Positions 7,187-14,978 of a stretch of DNA of 21,513 bases are shown here, one piece after another (within the stretch, counting starts at the first letter, position 1; every line of letters begins with the position of its first letter). The notes under the pieces were generated by a model that saw only the letters and a list, made by a program, of their open reading frames with translations, had not been told where the DNA came from and searched no databases. A program made the translations under genes and the position numbers. This DNA comes from JBEKHI01 sp050012355 (GTDB taxonomy: Bacteria; Actinomycetota; Actinomycetes; Streptosporangiales; Streptosporangiaceae): the NCBI GenBank assembly GCA_050012355.1, contig JBEKHI010000104.1, positions 1 to 21,513 of the forward strand, in the 5' to 3' direction.

Positions 7187-7194
7187 GAAGTCAA
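7166..7194 (-). promoter_or_regulatory. Predicted strong promoter of the quinone oxidoreductase gene
   Basis: Read on the minus strand, TTGACT (7194-7189), exactly 17 bp, then TATATT (7171-7166). Both boxes match consensus at five of six positions, the best promoter in the window. The operator arms fall in the spacer and just downstream, so bound MarR would block it. Confidence 0.68.
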
Positions 7195-7201
7195 GTACGC
7201 T
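7173..7201 (+). promoter_or_regulatory. Predicted promoter of the MarR gene (leaderless arrangement)
   Basis: TTGGTA (7173-7178), 17 bp, then TACGCT (7196-7201), with the ATG at 7208 six bases later. There is no usable Shine-Dalgarno sequence, so leaderless translation is likely. The -35 is part of the operator, which suggests autorepression. Confidence 0.5.
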
Positions 7202-7207
7202 GAAGGC

Positions 7208-7675
7208 ATGGGGAACGACGCGGCCGGGACCGGCGCATCAGACCAGGCGCAGCGGCTGGTCGACGCGCTCGCGCTGTCCGCCTTCGCCACGGTCGCGGTG
7301 ATGAGCAAGGTGGGCGCGGAACACGACCTGTCGCTGACGCAGATGCGGGTGTTCGGGATCCTGCGGGATCGGCGGCTGCGGATGGCTGAGCTCGCCGCCC
7401 ACCTCGGCCTGGAGAAATCCACGATGTCCGGGCTGGTCGACCGGGCCGAGAAGCGGGGACTGCTCGCGCGGGCGCCAAGCCTCGACGACGGCCGGGCCGT
7501 GGAGGTGTTCCTCACCCCGGCGGGGGAGGAACTCGCCGCCTATGGCGCGGCCCGCATCAGGGACGAGCTATCCCCGATGACCAGCAAGCTCAACCCGGCC
7601 GACCAGCAGCTGCTGCGGACGCTGCTGGAGCGGACGCTGGACCCGGGGGCCTCCGGGCTGGACAGGGATAACTGA
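7208..7675 (+). CDS. MarR-family transcriptional regulator
   Basis: The 155-residue protein has the MarR winged helix-turn-helix. LSLTQMRVFGILRD precedes RMAELAAHLGLEKSTMSGLVDRAEKRGLL (about 58-86), and the wing APSLDDGRAVEVFLTPAG (89-106) carries the family D-D-x-R pattern. N- and C-terminal helices form the dimer interface. It probably represses itself and the divergent oxidoreductase through the 7149-7186 operator and is released by a small ligand or by oxidation. The sensing domain has no obvious conserved Cys pair. Its last 136 bp lie antisense to the 3' end of the hydrolase gene. Confidence 0.93.
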   Translation: MGNDAAGTGASDQAQRLVDALALSAFATVAVMSKVGAEHDLSLTQMRVFGILRDRRLRMAELAAHLGLEKSTMSGLVDRAEKRGLLARAPSLDDGRAVEVFLTPAGEELAAYGAARIRDELSPMTSKLNPADQQLLRTLLERTLDPGASGLDRDN

Positions 7676-8397
7676 CTCCGGACCTGATCCTCGTGCGCCG
7701 CTCGCTGCCAGTCGGGTGCGTCGTCCAGGCGCGGGTCGCCGGCCGAGGGTGAGTCCAGATAGCGGCGGTCCAGGTCCACCCGGCGGCGGAACTCGGCCGC
7801 GTCGCCCACGTGGCCGTGCCCGGGGATCAGCCAGCGGACGCCTTCCAGGCTGGCCAGCCGCTCAAGCCCGGCCCGGTAGTCGCCAACCGGGTCGGCGGCG
7901 GAAAGGTCAAACAGCGGGATCTCGATGTCGGAGAGCATGTCGCCGGCGACGAGCACCCCGAGATCGGGGAAGAACAACGCGCTGTGCCCCGGCTCGTGGG
8001 CGTCATGGGTGACGAGCCGCGCGACCGGCCCGTCCCAGGGGAGCAGGTCGCCGGGCGATACGGCGAGCTCGGCGAACAACGCCAGGTCGTGACCAGGGGC
8101 GGACTCTTCCAGCTGCTGGACGACGGCGGGATCACTGGCCTGGGCCACCGTCCGGGCGGAGGCGTACCGAGGAACTTCCGGGCCAAGATCGCGGCTCCAC
8201 AGCAGGTGATCCCAGTGCGCATGGGTGGCGAAGCCCACGGTGGGCCGGACGGCCGCGGCGAGCACGGCCAGATCAGCTGGGGTCACCGCGGGATCGATCA
8301 GCAGGCACTCGCCGCCCTGGCCGGTGACGGCCGTGCTGGTCGTGGTGAATCGCTCGGCGGTGGCGACCGACACGCCGGGCATGACCTCGGTGAACAT
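7540..8397 (-). CDS. Metallo-beta-lactamase-fold hydrolase with antisense-encoded tail
   Basis: The zinc-site motif THAHWDH (58-64) gives H59, H61, D63 and H64. HEPGH (134-138), GD (152-153) and PGHG (192-195) supply the remaining ligands, so an active binuclear metallohydrolase of the glyoxalase II/MBL-fold group is likely; the substrate is unknown. The recognisable domain ends near residue 240. The last 45 or so residues are Ser-rich and low in complexity, and are read from the strand opposite the MarR C-terminal codons. ATG 8397 has no clear Shine-Dalgarno sequence. A -10-like TAGCCT (minus strand, 8410-8405) lies 7 nt before it, so a leaderless start is possible, although no good -35 is seen. 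It is divergent from the acetyltransferase gene. Confidence 0.88.
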   Translation of the reverse strand: MFTEVMPGVSVATAERFTTTSTAVTGQGGECLLIDPAVTPADLAVLAAAVRPTVGFATHAHWDHLLWSRDLGPEVPRYASARTVAQASDPAVVQQLEESAPGHDLALFAELAVSPGDLLPWDGPVARLVTHDAHEPGHSALFFPDLGVLVAGDMLSDIEIPLFDLSAADPVGDYRAGLERLASLEGVRWLIPGHGHVGDAAEFRRRVDLDRRYLDSPSAGDPRLDDAPDWQRAAHEDQVRSQLSLSSPEAPGSSVRSSSVRSSCWSAGLSLLVIGDSSSLMRAAP

Positions 8398-8453
8398 GGC
8401 AGTCAGGCTATCGGTTTGCCCTGGCTGGCGGCATTAGGCCAGACTCGAGGATC

Positions 8454-9383
8454 ATGACGTTCGAGTGGCGCCCGTTGCGCGAATCCGATGCCTCGGCCTG
8501 GGCCGAGCTGATGGCGGTCGTCGCCCAGGCCGACGGAGATGAGGAGGAAGACGAGACCGAGGTCGTAGAGTCCTTCGGCGATCCCTACCGGGACTACGAG
8601 TACGGGTCGGTTGGTGTCTTCGACGGTCCGGCCCTCATCGGCTACGGGGTGCTCACCTCCCGTCCGGTCGCCGAACCTCGGCACGATATGCGGCACTCGG
8701 GGGGCGTGCATCCGTCGTTTCGCGGCAAAGGTCTTGGCGGCGAGCTGCTGGACTGGGCGGAAAGCACCGCGCGCCCGCTGCATACCGAGCGGTTCCCCGG
8801 ACGGCCGCTCAGCCTGCACAGCGGGTGCGTGTCGGGGAACACGGCCGCCGTGGCGCTGCATGAGGCGCGCGGGTACCAGCCGGTGCGGATGTTCCAGGTG
8901 ATGACCAGGGACTTGGCGGACCCGATCGTGGCGGCGGAGCTAGCCGACGGGCTGCGGGCGGAGGAGTTCACCGCGCAGCGGTCCGAGGACGCCCGGCTGG
9001 TCAGGAACGAGTCGTTCCGCGATCACTGGGGGAGCATCGACGTTCCAGCCGAGTCGTGGGCGCGGATGCGCAGCGCCAGCTCGTTCCGGTCCGGGTTCAG
9101 TTTCGTGGTGTACGAGGGCTCCGATCCGCTCGGGATGGTGATCAGCCACGACCACGGCCGCGACCTGTATATCGCGCTGGTCGGGACACGGGCCGCCGGA
9201 CGCAAGCGAGGCATCGCGACCGCGCTGGTCTCCATGGTGCTGACGCGAGCGAAGGCGGCCGGGTACGCCACCGCGTCGCTCAGCGTCGACGCGGACTCGC
9301 TCACCGGCGCGGTCGGTGTCTACGAGCGAGCCGGCTTCACGACCAAGCTGGCCTGGACCGTCTTCGACAAGCAGCTCATGTGA
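8454..9383 (+). CDS. Tandem GNAT-domain N-acetyltransferase
   Basis: The 309-residue protein contains two GNAT folds, as in mycothiol synthase-like enzymes. The first has the acetyl-CoA loop VHPSFRGKGLGGELL (85-99, R90-G-K-G-L-G95). The second has GTRAAGRKRGIATALV (244-259, RKRGIA at 250-255), followed by NTAAVALHE-like and TGAVGVYERAGF segments typical of GNAT C-termini. It transfers an acetyl or acyl group to an amine; the acceptor cannot be predicted. An acidic stretch DGDEEEDETE (28-37) in the first domain is unusual. ATG 8454 follows a weak GAGG at only 3 nt. The stop overlaps the convergent P450 gene by 8 bp. Confidence 0.9.
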   Translation: MTFEWRPLRESDASAWAELMAVVAQADGDEEEDETEVVESFGDPYRDYEYGSVGVFDGPALIGYGVLTSRPVAEPRHDMRHSGGVHPSFRGKGLGGELLDWAESTARPLHTERFPGRPLSLHSGCVSGNTAAVALHEARGYQPVRMFQVMTRDLADPIVAAELADGLRAEEFTAQRSEDARLVRNESFRDHWGSIDVPAESWARMRSASSFRSGFSFVVYEGSDPLGMVISHDHGRDLYIALVGTRAAGRKRGIATALVSMVLTRAKAAGYATASLSVDADSLTGAVGVYERAGFTTKLAWTVFDKQLM

Positions 9384-10584
9384 GGTTGACCGGGAGGGAT
9401 TCCAGGCCACGGATCAGCGTCCCGGGGCGGAACCGGAGGCTCTCGGGCGGGACCGCGAGCTCGATGCCGGGGAACCGCTCGAGCAGGGCACCAAAGGCGA
9501 TTTGTCCCTCTATCCGGGCCAGCGGGGCGCCTACGCAGTAGTGGATGCCGTGGCCGAACGCCACGTGTCCGCTGGGGTCCCGGCTCAGGTCAAGGGTGTC
9601 TGGCTGGGGAAACTGCCCGGGATCGTGATTCGCGGAGCTCAACGCGATCAGCACAAGGTCACCTCGCGGGATAACGGTGCCGCCGATCGGCACGTCCTGT
9701 GAGGCGAACCGGTAGGTGGCGTGGTTTACCGGGCTAGCGAACCGGAGTAGCTCCTCCACGGCCTGGGGCAGCAGGGCCGGGTCGTCACGGAGGCGGGCGA
9801 GTTCCGCGGGGTGGGTGAGGAGGGCGAGAGTCCCGGTGCCGATGAGGTTGACGGTGGTGTCGTGCCCGGCGACCAGCAGCAGGAAGACGTTCGATAGCAG
9901 TTCGCTCTCGTCGAGCCGGTCGTCCTCGTCGCGTGCCTGGATCAGCGCCGACAGCAGATCGTCGGCCGGGGCGCCCCGTTTGCCGGCCAGCAGCCGCAGG
10001 ATGTACTCGAACATGGCGGTTGACGCGGCGGTGAAGACATCCTCAGCCACACCGGGGGTGCCGATCAGGATCTGGGTCCACTCACGGAAGTTCTCGCGGT
10101 CATCGGGCGGTATGCCGAGCATTTCGCAGATCACCGTGACCGGCAGCGGGAAGGCCAGCGACTCCAGGAGATCCACGTCGGGACCCGCGTCCTCCATGGC
10201 ATCGAGCAGGGCGGCGGTGATGTCGGCGATTCGCGGGCGGAGCGCGTCCGTCCGGCGCGGCGTGAACGCCTTGTTTACCAGCCGGCGCAGCCTCGTGTGG
10301 TCCGGCGGGTCGCGGGTCAGCATGCTCCACCGCATGGCGTCGATCGAGGAGGTCGGCCGAAGACCCGAGTCCGGGTTCAGCTCGTCGAGTTCGCGATAGT
10401 CCTTGTGCAGCCGGGGGTCAGCCAGCGCGGCGCGGACGTCCTCGTACCGGGTGACCAGCCAGGTCTCCGTGCCGCCGGGCATGCGCACCCTGCTCACCGG
10501 CGTCTGCTCGCGCAACGCGGAGTACAGCGGGTAGGGGTCCTGGACGAAATCTGGGCCGACCTTGGTGACCGTATGCTCGGGCAT
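9376..10584 (-). CDS. Class I bacterial cytochrome P450
   Basis: The 402-residue soluble P450 carries all the marks of the family. The I-helix oxygen motif AGHDTT is at 239-244. The K-helix ExxR is in EELLR (E278, R281). The heme loop FGHGIHYCVG (343-352) has the thiolate ligand Cys350. HTRLRRLVNKAF (96-107) is the C-helix heme-propionate region. The pattern resembles CYP107/CYP105-type enzymes that hydroxylate secondary metabolites or xenobiotics. A good Shine-Dalgarno GGAGG (10597-10593) lies 8 nt before ATG 10584. It follows the exporter gene by 43 bp on the same strand, so exporter and P450 are probably co-transcribed. No ferredoxin gene is adjacent in the window. Confidence 0.96.
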   Translation of the reverse strand: MPEHTVTKVGPDFVQDPYPLYSALREQTPVSRVRMPGGTETWLVTRYEDVRAALADPRLHKDYRELDELNPDSGLRPTSSIDAMRWSMLTRDPPDHTRLRRLVNKAFTPRRTDALRPRIADITAALLDAMEDAGPDVDLLESLAFPLPVTVICEMLGIPPDDRENFREWTQILIGTPGVAEDVFTAASTAMFEYILRLLAGKRGAPADDLLSALIQARDEDDRLDESELLSNVFLLLVAGHDTTVNLIGTGTLALLTHPAELARLRDDPALLPQAVEELLRFASPVNHATYRFASQDVPIGGTVIPRGDLVLIALSSANHDPGQFPQPDTLDLSRDPSGHVAFGHGIHYCVGAPLARIEGQIAFGALLERFPGIELAVPPESLRFRPGTLIRGLESLPVNLT

Positions 10585-10620
10585 GGGCAGGTCCTCCCGC
10601 GTCGCTCAGCGCCTTCAGTA

Positions 10621-10640
10621 CGACACTTTAAGTAGTGACG
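10621..10640. other. Imperfect inverted repeat at the exporter-P450 junction
   Basis: CGACACT and AGTGACG pair at six of seven positions around a TTAAGT loop, over the exporter stop codon. It has no T-tract. It could be a weak attenuator or processing hairpin between the two cistrons; evidence is thin. Confidence 0.25.
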
Positions 10641-12337
10641 CGTTCTTGGTCAATGGTCTCCTGGGCCGGCGCTTGGGTGCCGTGCACCTCGTCGTGGACG
10701 TAGCGCTTGCCGCGCAGCAGCGAGGCGGCGGCGGCGATGAGGCAGGCGGCGATCGCGAAGGCGAACGCTTCCTGCAGGCCGTGGGAGAACGGAGCGGAGA
10801 TCAGCGACGGGAAGAAGCTGTGCCCGGTCAGGTAGGCGGCGTGTGACGCGGGCAGCTTCGAAAGCGTGCTGCCGAGCAGCATCTGCACCGGGTTGTAGCC
10901 GAGCAGCGCGGCGAACAGCACCGACGTCGGTGGTAGCGCCGCGATCCTGGACGCCTCGGCGGTGGGCACGCCCTGGGTCACCAGCCCGTGGTACAGCGAC
11001 GCCGGGAGCGTGGACGACAGGCCGGCGATCATCAGCGTGAAGAAGATGCCGATGGACAAGACCATCGCCGAGTTCTGGAAGGTGGCGCTCATGCCCGCGC
11101 CGACCCCGCGACGATCCGCGGGAAGGCTGTTCATGATGCCCGCCCTGTTTGGCGCCGCGAACAGGCCCATGCCGATGCCGTTGAGCAGCAGGATGCCGGC
11201 GAACTCCAGGTAGTTGAAGTTGACCGGGAGCAGTTCGAGGAAGACGAACGACAGCGCCGCGATGACCATGCCGCCGGTGGCGAACGGCCGGGCCCCGAAA
11301 CGGTCCGACAGCCAGCCGGACACCGGCCCGGCGACCAGGAAGCCGACGGTCAGCGGCAGCATCGCGATCCCGGCCCACAGCGGGGTGTTCTCGAAGCTGT
11401 AGCCGTGCAGCGGCAGGTAGATGCCCTGCAGCCAGATGATCAGGATGAACATCAGGCCGCCGCGCCCGAGGCTGGACAGCAGGCTCGCCGCGTTGCCCGC
11501 GGTGAACGGGCGGATGCGGAACAGCGACAGCCGGAACATCGGCTCGACGACCTTGGTCTCGATCACGCAGAAGATCGCGAGCATCGCGATCCCGCCGCCC
11601 ACCAGGCTGAGCACCAGCGGGCTCATCCAGCCCTCGGTGTCGTGTCCGTAAGGCTGAATGCCGTAGGTGATGCCGACCAGGACCGCGATCAGCCCGGCGG
11701 CGAAGGTCACGTTGCCCCACCAGTCGAGCTTGGCCGGGTGGCGCTCGCCGAGCTCACGCAGCTTCAGGTAAGACCAGATCGTGCCGACCACGCCGAACGG
11801 CACCGACACGAGAAATACGTACCGCCAGCTCACCGGGCCGAGGATGCCGCCGAGCACGAGGCCGATGAAGGACCCGGCGATGCCGGCCACCTGGTTCAGG
11901 CCCAGGGCCAGTCCGCGTTCGTTGGCCGGGAAGGCGTCGGTGAGGATGGCGCTGGAGTTGGCCAGCAGCATCGCGCCGCCGACGCCCTGAAAGATCCGCA
12001 TGACGACCAGGTACCAGCCGGCTAGGGAGCCGTGCATCCAGCTGACCGACAGCAGGATGGAGAACAGGGCGAAGATCGCGAAGCCCATGTTGTACATCCG
12101 GACACGTCCGTACATGTCGCCTAGACGGCCGAAGGTGACCACCAGCACCGCGGTGACGACGAGGAAGCCCATAATCATCCACAGCAGCAGATCGGTGTTG
12201 CCCGGCTGCAGCGGGTTGATGCCGATGCCGCGGAAGATATCCGGCAGCGCGATGAGCACGATGGACGAGTTGATCGTCGCCATCAGCACACCGAGGGTGG
12301 TGTTCGACAGCGCGATCCACTTGTAGCGCGGTGACAA
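10628..12337 (-). CDS. MFS DHA2-type drug/H+ antiporter, 14 TM (EmrB/QacA-like)
   Basis: The 569-residue membrane protein has about 14 hydrophobic helices. It starts with a TM1 of the DHA2 family (ATINSSIVLIALPDI) and has motif A GRLGDMYGRVRM (about 69-80). Motif C-like GLNQVAGIAGSFIGLVLGG lies in helix 5. The family exports drugs, antibiotics or endogenous metabolites using the proton gradient. An extended loop before the last helix (about residues 450-500) and a charged tail are visible. The start is TTG 12337: GGAG lies 7 nt upstream, and an ATG nearby (12344) is out of frame. A long inverted repeat sits directly upstream. Its pairing with the P450 suggests export of a P450 product or detoxified compound. 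Confidence 0.93.
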   Translation of the reverse strand: MSPRYKWIALSNTTLGVLMATINSSIVLIALPDIFRGIGINPLQPGNTDLLLWMIMGFLVVTAVLVVTFGRLGDMYGRVRMYNMGFAIFALFSILLSVSWMHGSLAGWYLVVMRIFQGVGGAMLLANSSAILTDAFPANERGLALGLNQVAGIAGSFIGLVLGGILGPVSWRYVFLVSVPFGVVGTIWSYLKLRELGERHPAKLDWWGNVTFAAGLIAVLVGITYGIQPYGHDTEGWMSPLVLSLVGGGIAMLAIFCVIETKVVEPMFRLSLFRIRPFTAGNAASLLSSLGRGGLMFILIIWLQGIYLPLHGYSFENTPLWAGIAMLPLTVGFLVAGPVSGWLSDRFGARPFATGGMVIAALSFVFLELLPVNFNYLEFAGILLLNGIGMGLFAAPNRAGIMNSLPADRRGVGAGMSATFQNSAMVLSIGIFFTLMIAGLSSTLPASLYHGLVTQGVPTAEASRIAALPPTSVLFAALLGYNPVQMLLGSTLSKLPASHAAYLTGHSFFPSLISAPFSHGLQEAFAFAIAACLIAAAASLLRGKRYVHDEVHGTQAPAQETIDQERVTT

Positions 12338-12346
12338 GGTTCATCT

Positions 12347-12395
12347 CCAGCGGTAGCGATTTAGTTGCTATATGCAAACTAATCTTAGCCGCTGG
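12347..12395. promoter_or_regulatory. Palindromic operator upstream of the exporter gene
   Basis: Nested inverted repeats: outer CCAGCGG (12347-12353) with CCGCTGG (12389-12395), perfect over 7 bp, and inner TTAGTTGC (12361-12368) with GCAAACTAA (12374-12382), near-perfect. The inner site, an AT-rich core flanked by AGTTGC/GCAAACT arms, looks like a MarR-family operator. It ends just before the Shine-Dalgarno of the exporter and so probably controls it separately from the upstream gene. Confidence 0.65.
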
Positions 12396-12405
12396 GTATT
12401 CCGCG

Positions 12406-13431
12406 TTACAGGCCGGTCGTGAGGTGCCGGAGAATATCCCCGGCGGGTTCGTCGGTCGCGTGCCGGTACCCGGTACCCGCCCACAGGTGAACAAGCTCGG
12501 CATCTCCCGCCTTCGCCGCCGCCGAACGCAGCGGGCTGGTCAGGTGATGCAACGCCGGGTATCCCAGCGGCGCGACGCCATCGAACTGGTCGGTGAACCG
12601 GTTCCGCAGCCCGCGCGCGGGGCGGCCGGTGAAGGCACGGGTGATCACCGTGCTGCCGTCGCCCGGCGGGTTCGCCAGCGCCTCGCGGTGAATCGGGGAG
12701 GTGCCCGCCTCGTCGGAGCGCAGCAGCACCGTCCCGACGGCCGCCGCCACGGCGCCCGCCTTTATTACATTCGCGATGGCCTCCGGAGTGGCGAGGCCAC
12801 CGGTGGCGACTATGGGTACCGAGGTGACCCCGCGGACCTGGGCGATCAGGTCTTTCAGGGGAACCGATGGCGGCGGCTGATGAGGGGTCAGCGTCCCGGA
12901 ATGGGCGCCGGCCTCGGTGGACTGGACGATAAGGAGGTCGACGCCGCGTTCGGTGGCCAGCAGGGCTTCGCGGGCCGTCGTGACGGTCTGCGCCACGACC
13001 GTGCCGACCCGCCGCAACCCGGTCAGCACCTGGGCGGACGGCAGCCCGAACGTGAAGCTGACCAGCGGCACCGGGTCCGCCAGCAGCATGCTGATCTTCT
13101 CGTCCCAGACGTCGTCGTCCTCACGCGGCGCGGCGGTGGTCAGGTCAAGACCATAGGCTTCGGCTTCCGGCTGCAGCGCCTTCGCGTACTCGCGGAACGC
13201 GGCGGGATCGACGGGCACCGGGTTCGGCGCGAACAGGTTGACGCCGAACGGGACGCCGTGCTCGCGGACGGCGGCGATCTGCTCGCCGAGCGCGGCCGGG
13301 GTCTTGTAGCCGCCGGCCAGAAAGCCGAGGCCACCCGCCTTCGCCGTGGCGATCACGAGTTCGGGGGTGCTCGGCCCGCCAGCCATCGGCGCGGCTAGGA
13401 CCGGTACGGAGACTCCCAAGTTGGACAGCAT
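12406..13431 (-). CDS. Nitronate monooxygenase (2-nitropropane dioxygenase-like)
   Basis: The 341-residue FMN-dependent TIM-barrel protein starts VPVLAAPMAGGPSTPE (9-24) and continues KAGGLGFLAGGY. The putative catalytic His177 is in TEAGAHSG. The FMN phosphate site is VPIVATGGLATPEAIANVIKAGA with VGTVLLRSDEAG. The family oxidises propionate 3-nitronate and other alkyl nitronates; some homologues are enoyl reductases or quinone reductases, so the substrate is not certain. ATG 13431 has no clear Shine-Dalgarno sequence; a -10-like TAGGCT (minus strand, 13443-13438) lies 6 nt before it, but no -35 fits. It follows the second exporter by 74 bp, and the spacer holds the dispersed CATCGATG repeat. 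Confidence 0.93.
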   Translation of the reverse strand: MLSNLGVSVPVLAAPMAGGPSTPELVIATAKAGGLGFLAGGYKTPAALGEQIAAVREHGVPFGVNLFAPNPVPVDPAAFREYAKALQPEAEAYGLDLTTAAPREDDDVWDEKISMLLADPVPLVSFTFGLPSAQVLTGLRRVGTVVAQTVTTAREALLATERGVDLLIVQSTEAGAHSGTLTPHQPPPSVPLKDLIAQVRGVTSVPIVATGGLATPEAIANVIKAGAVAAAVGTVLLRSDEAGTSPIHREALANPPGDGSTVITRAFTGRPARGLRNRFTDQFDGVAPLGYPALHHLTSPLRSAAAKAGDAELVHLWAGTGYRHATDEPAGDILRHLTTGL

Positions 13432-13473
13432 CGTCCAAGCCTACGAGCCCGCCAGCCTAGGTCGCTCTCAAGG

Positions 13474-13492
13474 CCCATCGATGTCCCACCGC
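13474..13492 (-). repeat. Dispersed repeat, copy 2 (GCGGTGGGaCATCGATGGG)
   Basis: Read on the minus strand, these 19 bp match the copy at 21367-21385 at 18 of 19 positions. Both lie a short distance upstream of a minus-strand gene start (here nitronate monooxygenase, ATG 13431). This suggests a shared operator or a small mobile repeat. Confidence 0.6.
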
Positions 13493-13504
13493 AGGGGCTG
13501 GGAC

Positions 13505-13523
13505 GCTATCGATGTCTCATCGC
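13505..13523 (-). repeat. Degenerate copy of the dispersed repeat
   Basis: Read on the minus strand, GCGATGAGACATCGATAGC matches copy 2 at 15 of 19 positions and lies 31 bp from it in the same orientation. It covers the last codons and the TAG stop of the second exporter gene, so it partly encodes the tail MRHR. Confidence 0.5.
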
Positions 13524-14978
13524 TGGGATCGCGGAAGCTGTGCTGGGGGCAGCGGTAGCCCGCCGGTCGTCCCGGAGCAGGACGGCGGCGCTCACCGCGG
13601 CCGCCACACAGACCGCCACGAGCACGGCGGCGACCGTGTGCAACGCCCCGGTATAGGCCGCTGCCTCCGCGGCCCCGCGGGCGGGCGACCCCTGGTTCAG
13701 CTGGTTGGCGACCCGCGACGCACCACCGAGCCGTCCGGCGGTCACGCTGACCAGGATCGAGCCGATCACCGCGATGGCCGCGGTCTCGCCGCCGATCCGC
13801 GTCGTGTTGAACATCCCCGCCGCCATGCCGGCCCGCTCCGGCGGCACGCTGCTGATCGCCAGGTTGTCGAGCTGGCCGAACGACAGCCCGATCGCCGTCC
13901 CGATCAGCGCGAGCGGCCCGAGCATGACCAGCACCGCGACGTGCGGCCTGATCGCCAGCAGCCACGCCGCGCCCGCCGCCGCGATCAGTAGCTGCGCGGG
14001 CATCAAGTACCCGACCGGAATTCGCCGCTGCAGCGCCGCGCCGACCGACGGGAACACCAGGGTCGGCAGCCCCATCAGCAGCATGATCCGCCCCGCCGTC
14101 GCGGCGTTATCGCCATCGGTCGACATCAGGTACGACGGCAGGTCCATCGCCAGCGGCGTGAACACGGTGACCATCGCGAACACCGTCACGCACAGCCCGG
14201 TGAACCGCCGGCTGGTCATCAGTGACAGATCGAACATCGGCTCCGCGATGCGCCGCTCGATCACGAAGAACGCGCCGAGCAGCACCGCGAACCCGGCCAG
14301 GGAGCCGCTCGCGACGGGGCTTGCCCAGCCGAGTTGGGGGCCTTCGATCAGTCCCAGGATCAGCAGTCCTAGCCCCGCGGTGAACGTCACGGTGCCTCCC
14401 CAGTCCGCGCGCCGGGCGGCGGGGTTACGCGACTCGGGCAGCATCCGGGACGCGGCGACCACCAGGGCCGCCACCACCGCGGTCACGACGAACACCGACC
14501 GCCAGCCGAACCCGCTCACCAGCGCCCCCGCGACCGTCGCGCCGAACGCGAGCCCGAGTCCCACCACGGTGCCGAACACGGCGAACGCGCGCATCCGGTC
14601 CCGCCCGTCGAACGCGGTGCCGAGGATCGCGCTGCCGCTGGTCAACGCCGCCGCCGCGCCGGCCCCCGCGGCGGCGCGGGCCAGGTCGAGCACCAGGATC
14701 GACGGGGCCGCCGCCGCGCCCACCGCTGCCAAGCAGAACAGCGACACGCCCGCGGTGAACACCCGCCGTCTGCCGAGCAGGTCCGCCAGCGACCCGAACG
14801 CCAGCATCAGCGCCCCGAAGGCCAGGTCATACCCATTCACCACCCACTGCTCGGAGGCCAGCCCCGCGTGCAGCGACGTGGCGATCCCGGGCAGCGCCAC
14901 CGAGACGCCCGCCATGGCGAACGGCATCAGCAGGCACGCCGTGCACACGGTCACCAAGATAGGAAGCTTGCGGTTCAT
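13506..14978 (-). CDS. MFS DHA2-type transporter, 14 TM
   Basis: The 490-residue membrane protein has about 14 hydrophobic helices and DHA2 hallmarks. TM1 is FAMAGVSVALPGIA, then EQWVVNGYDLAFGALMLAFG, motif A GSLADLLGRRRVF (about 62-74) and RAFAVFGTVVGLGLAFGATVAG (motif C region). It is not a close copy of the exporter at 10628-12337. It probably exports a hydrophobic drug or metabolite by proton antiport. Its ATG overlaps the stop of the shortened oxidoreductase gene as ATGA, so the two are translationally coupled. The C-terminal codons run into the degenerate copy of the dispersed repeat. Confidence 0.94.
   Translation of the reverse strand: MNRKLPILVTVCTACLLMPFAMAGVSVALPGIATSLHAGLASEQWVVNGYDLAFGALMLAFGSLADLLGRRRVFTAGVSLFCLAAVGAAAAPSILVLDLARAAAGAGAAAALTSGSAILGTAFDGRDRMRAFAVFGTVVGLGLAFGATVAGALVSGFGWRSVFVVTAVVAALVVAASRMLPESRNPAARRADWGGTVTFTAGLGLLILGLIEGPQLGWASPVASGSLAGFAVLLGAFFVIERRIAEPMFDLSLMTSRRFTGLCVTVFAMVTVFTPLAMDLPSYLMSTDGDNAATAGRIMLLMGLPTLVFPSVGAALQRRIPVGYLMPAQLLIAAAGAAWLLAIRPHVAVLVMLGPLALIGTAIGLSFGQLDNLAISSVPPERAGMAAGMFNTTRIGGETAAIAVIGSILVSVTAGRLGGASRVANQLNQGSPARGAAEAAAYTGALHTVAAVLVAVCVAAAVSAAVLLRDDRRATAAPSTASAIPAMRHR

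Noticed and set aside
10621..10640. Intrinsic terminator between exporter and P450
   Set aside because: The stem is imperfect and there is no T-run on either strand; co-transcription is more likely.
10988..12025. 345-codon plus-strand open frame opposite the exporter
   Set aside because: It is low in complexity, rich in Gln, Asp, His and Arg, and complementary to transmembrane codons, so it is a shadow.
13474..13523. Insertion-sequence end or transposase remnant at the CATCGATG repeats
   Set aside because: No transposase reading frame, target-site duplication or paired terminal inverted repeats could be seen, so only a dispersed repeat is claimed.
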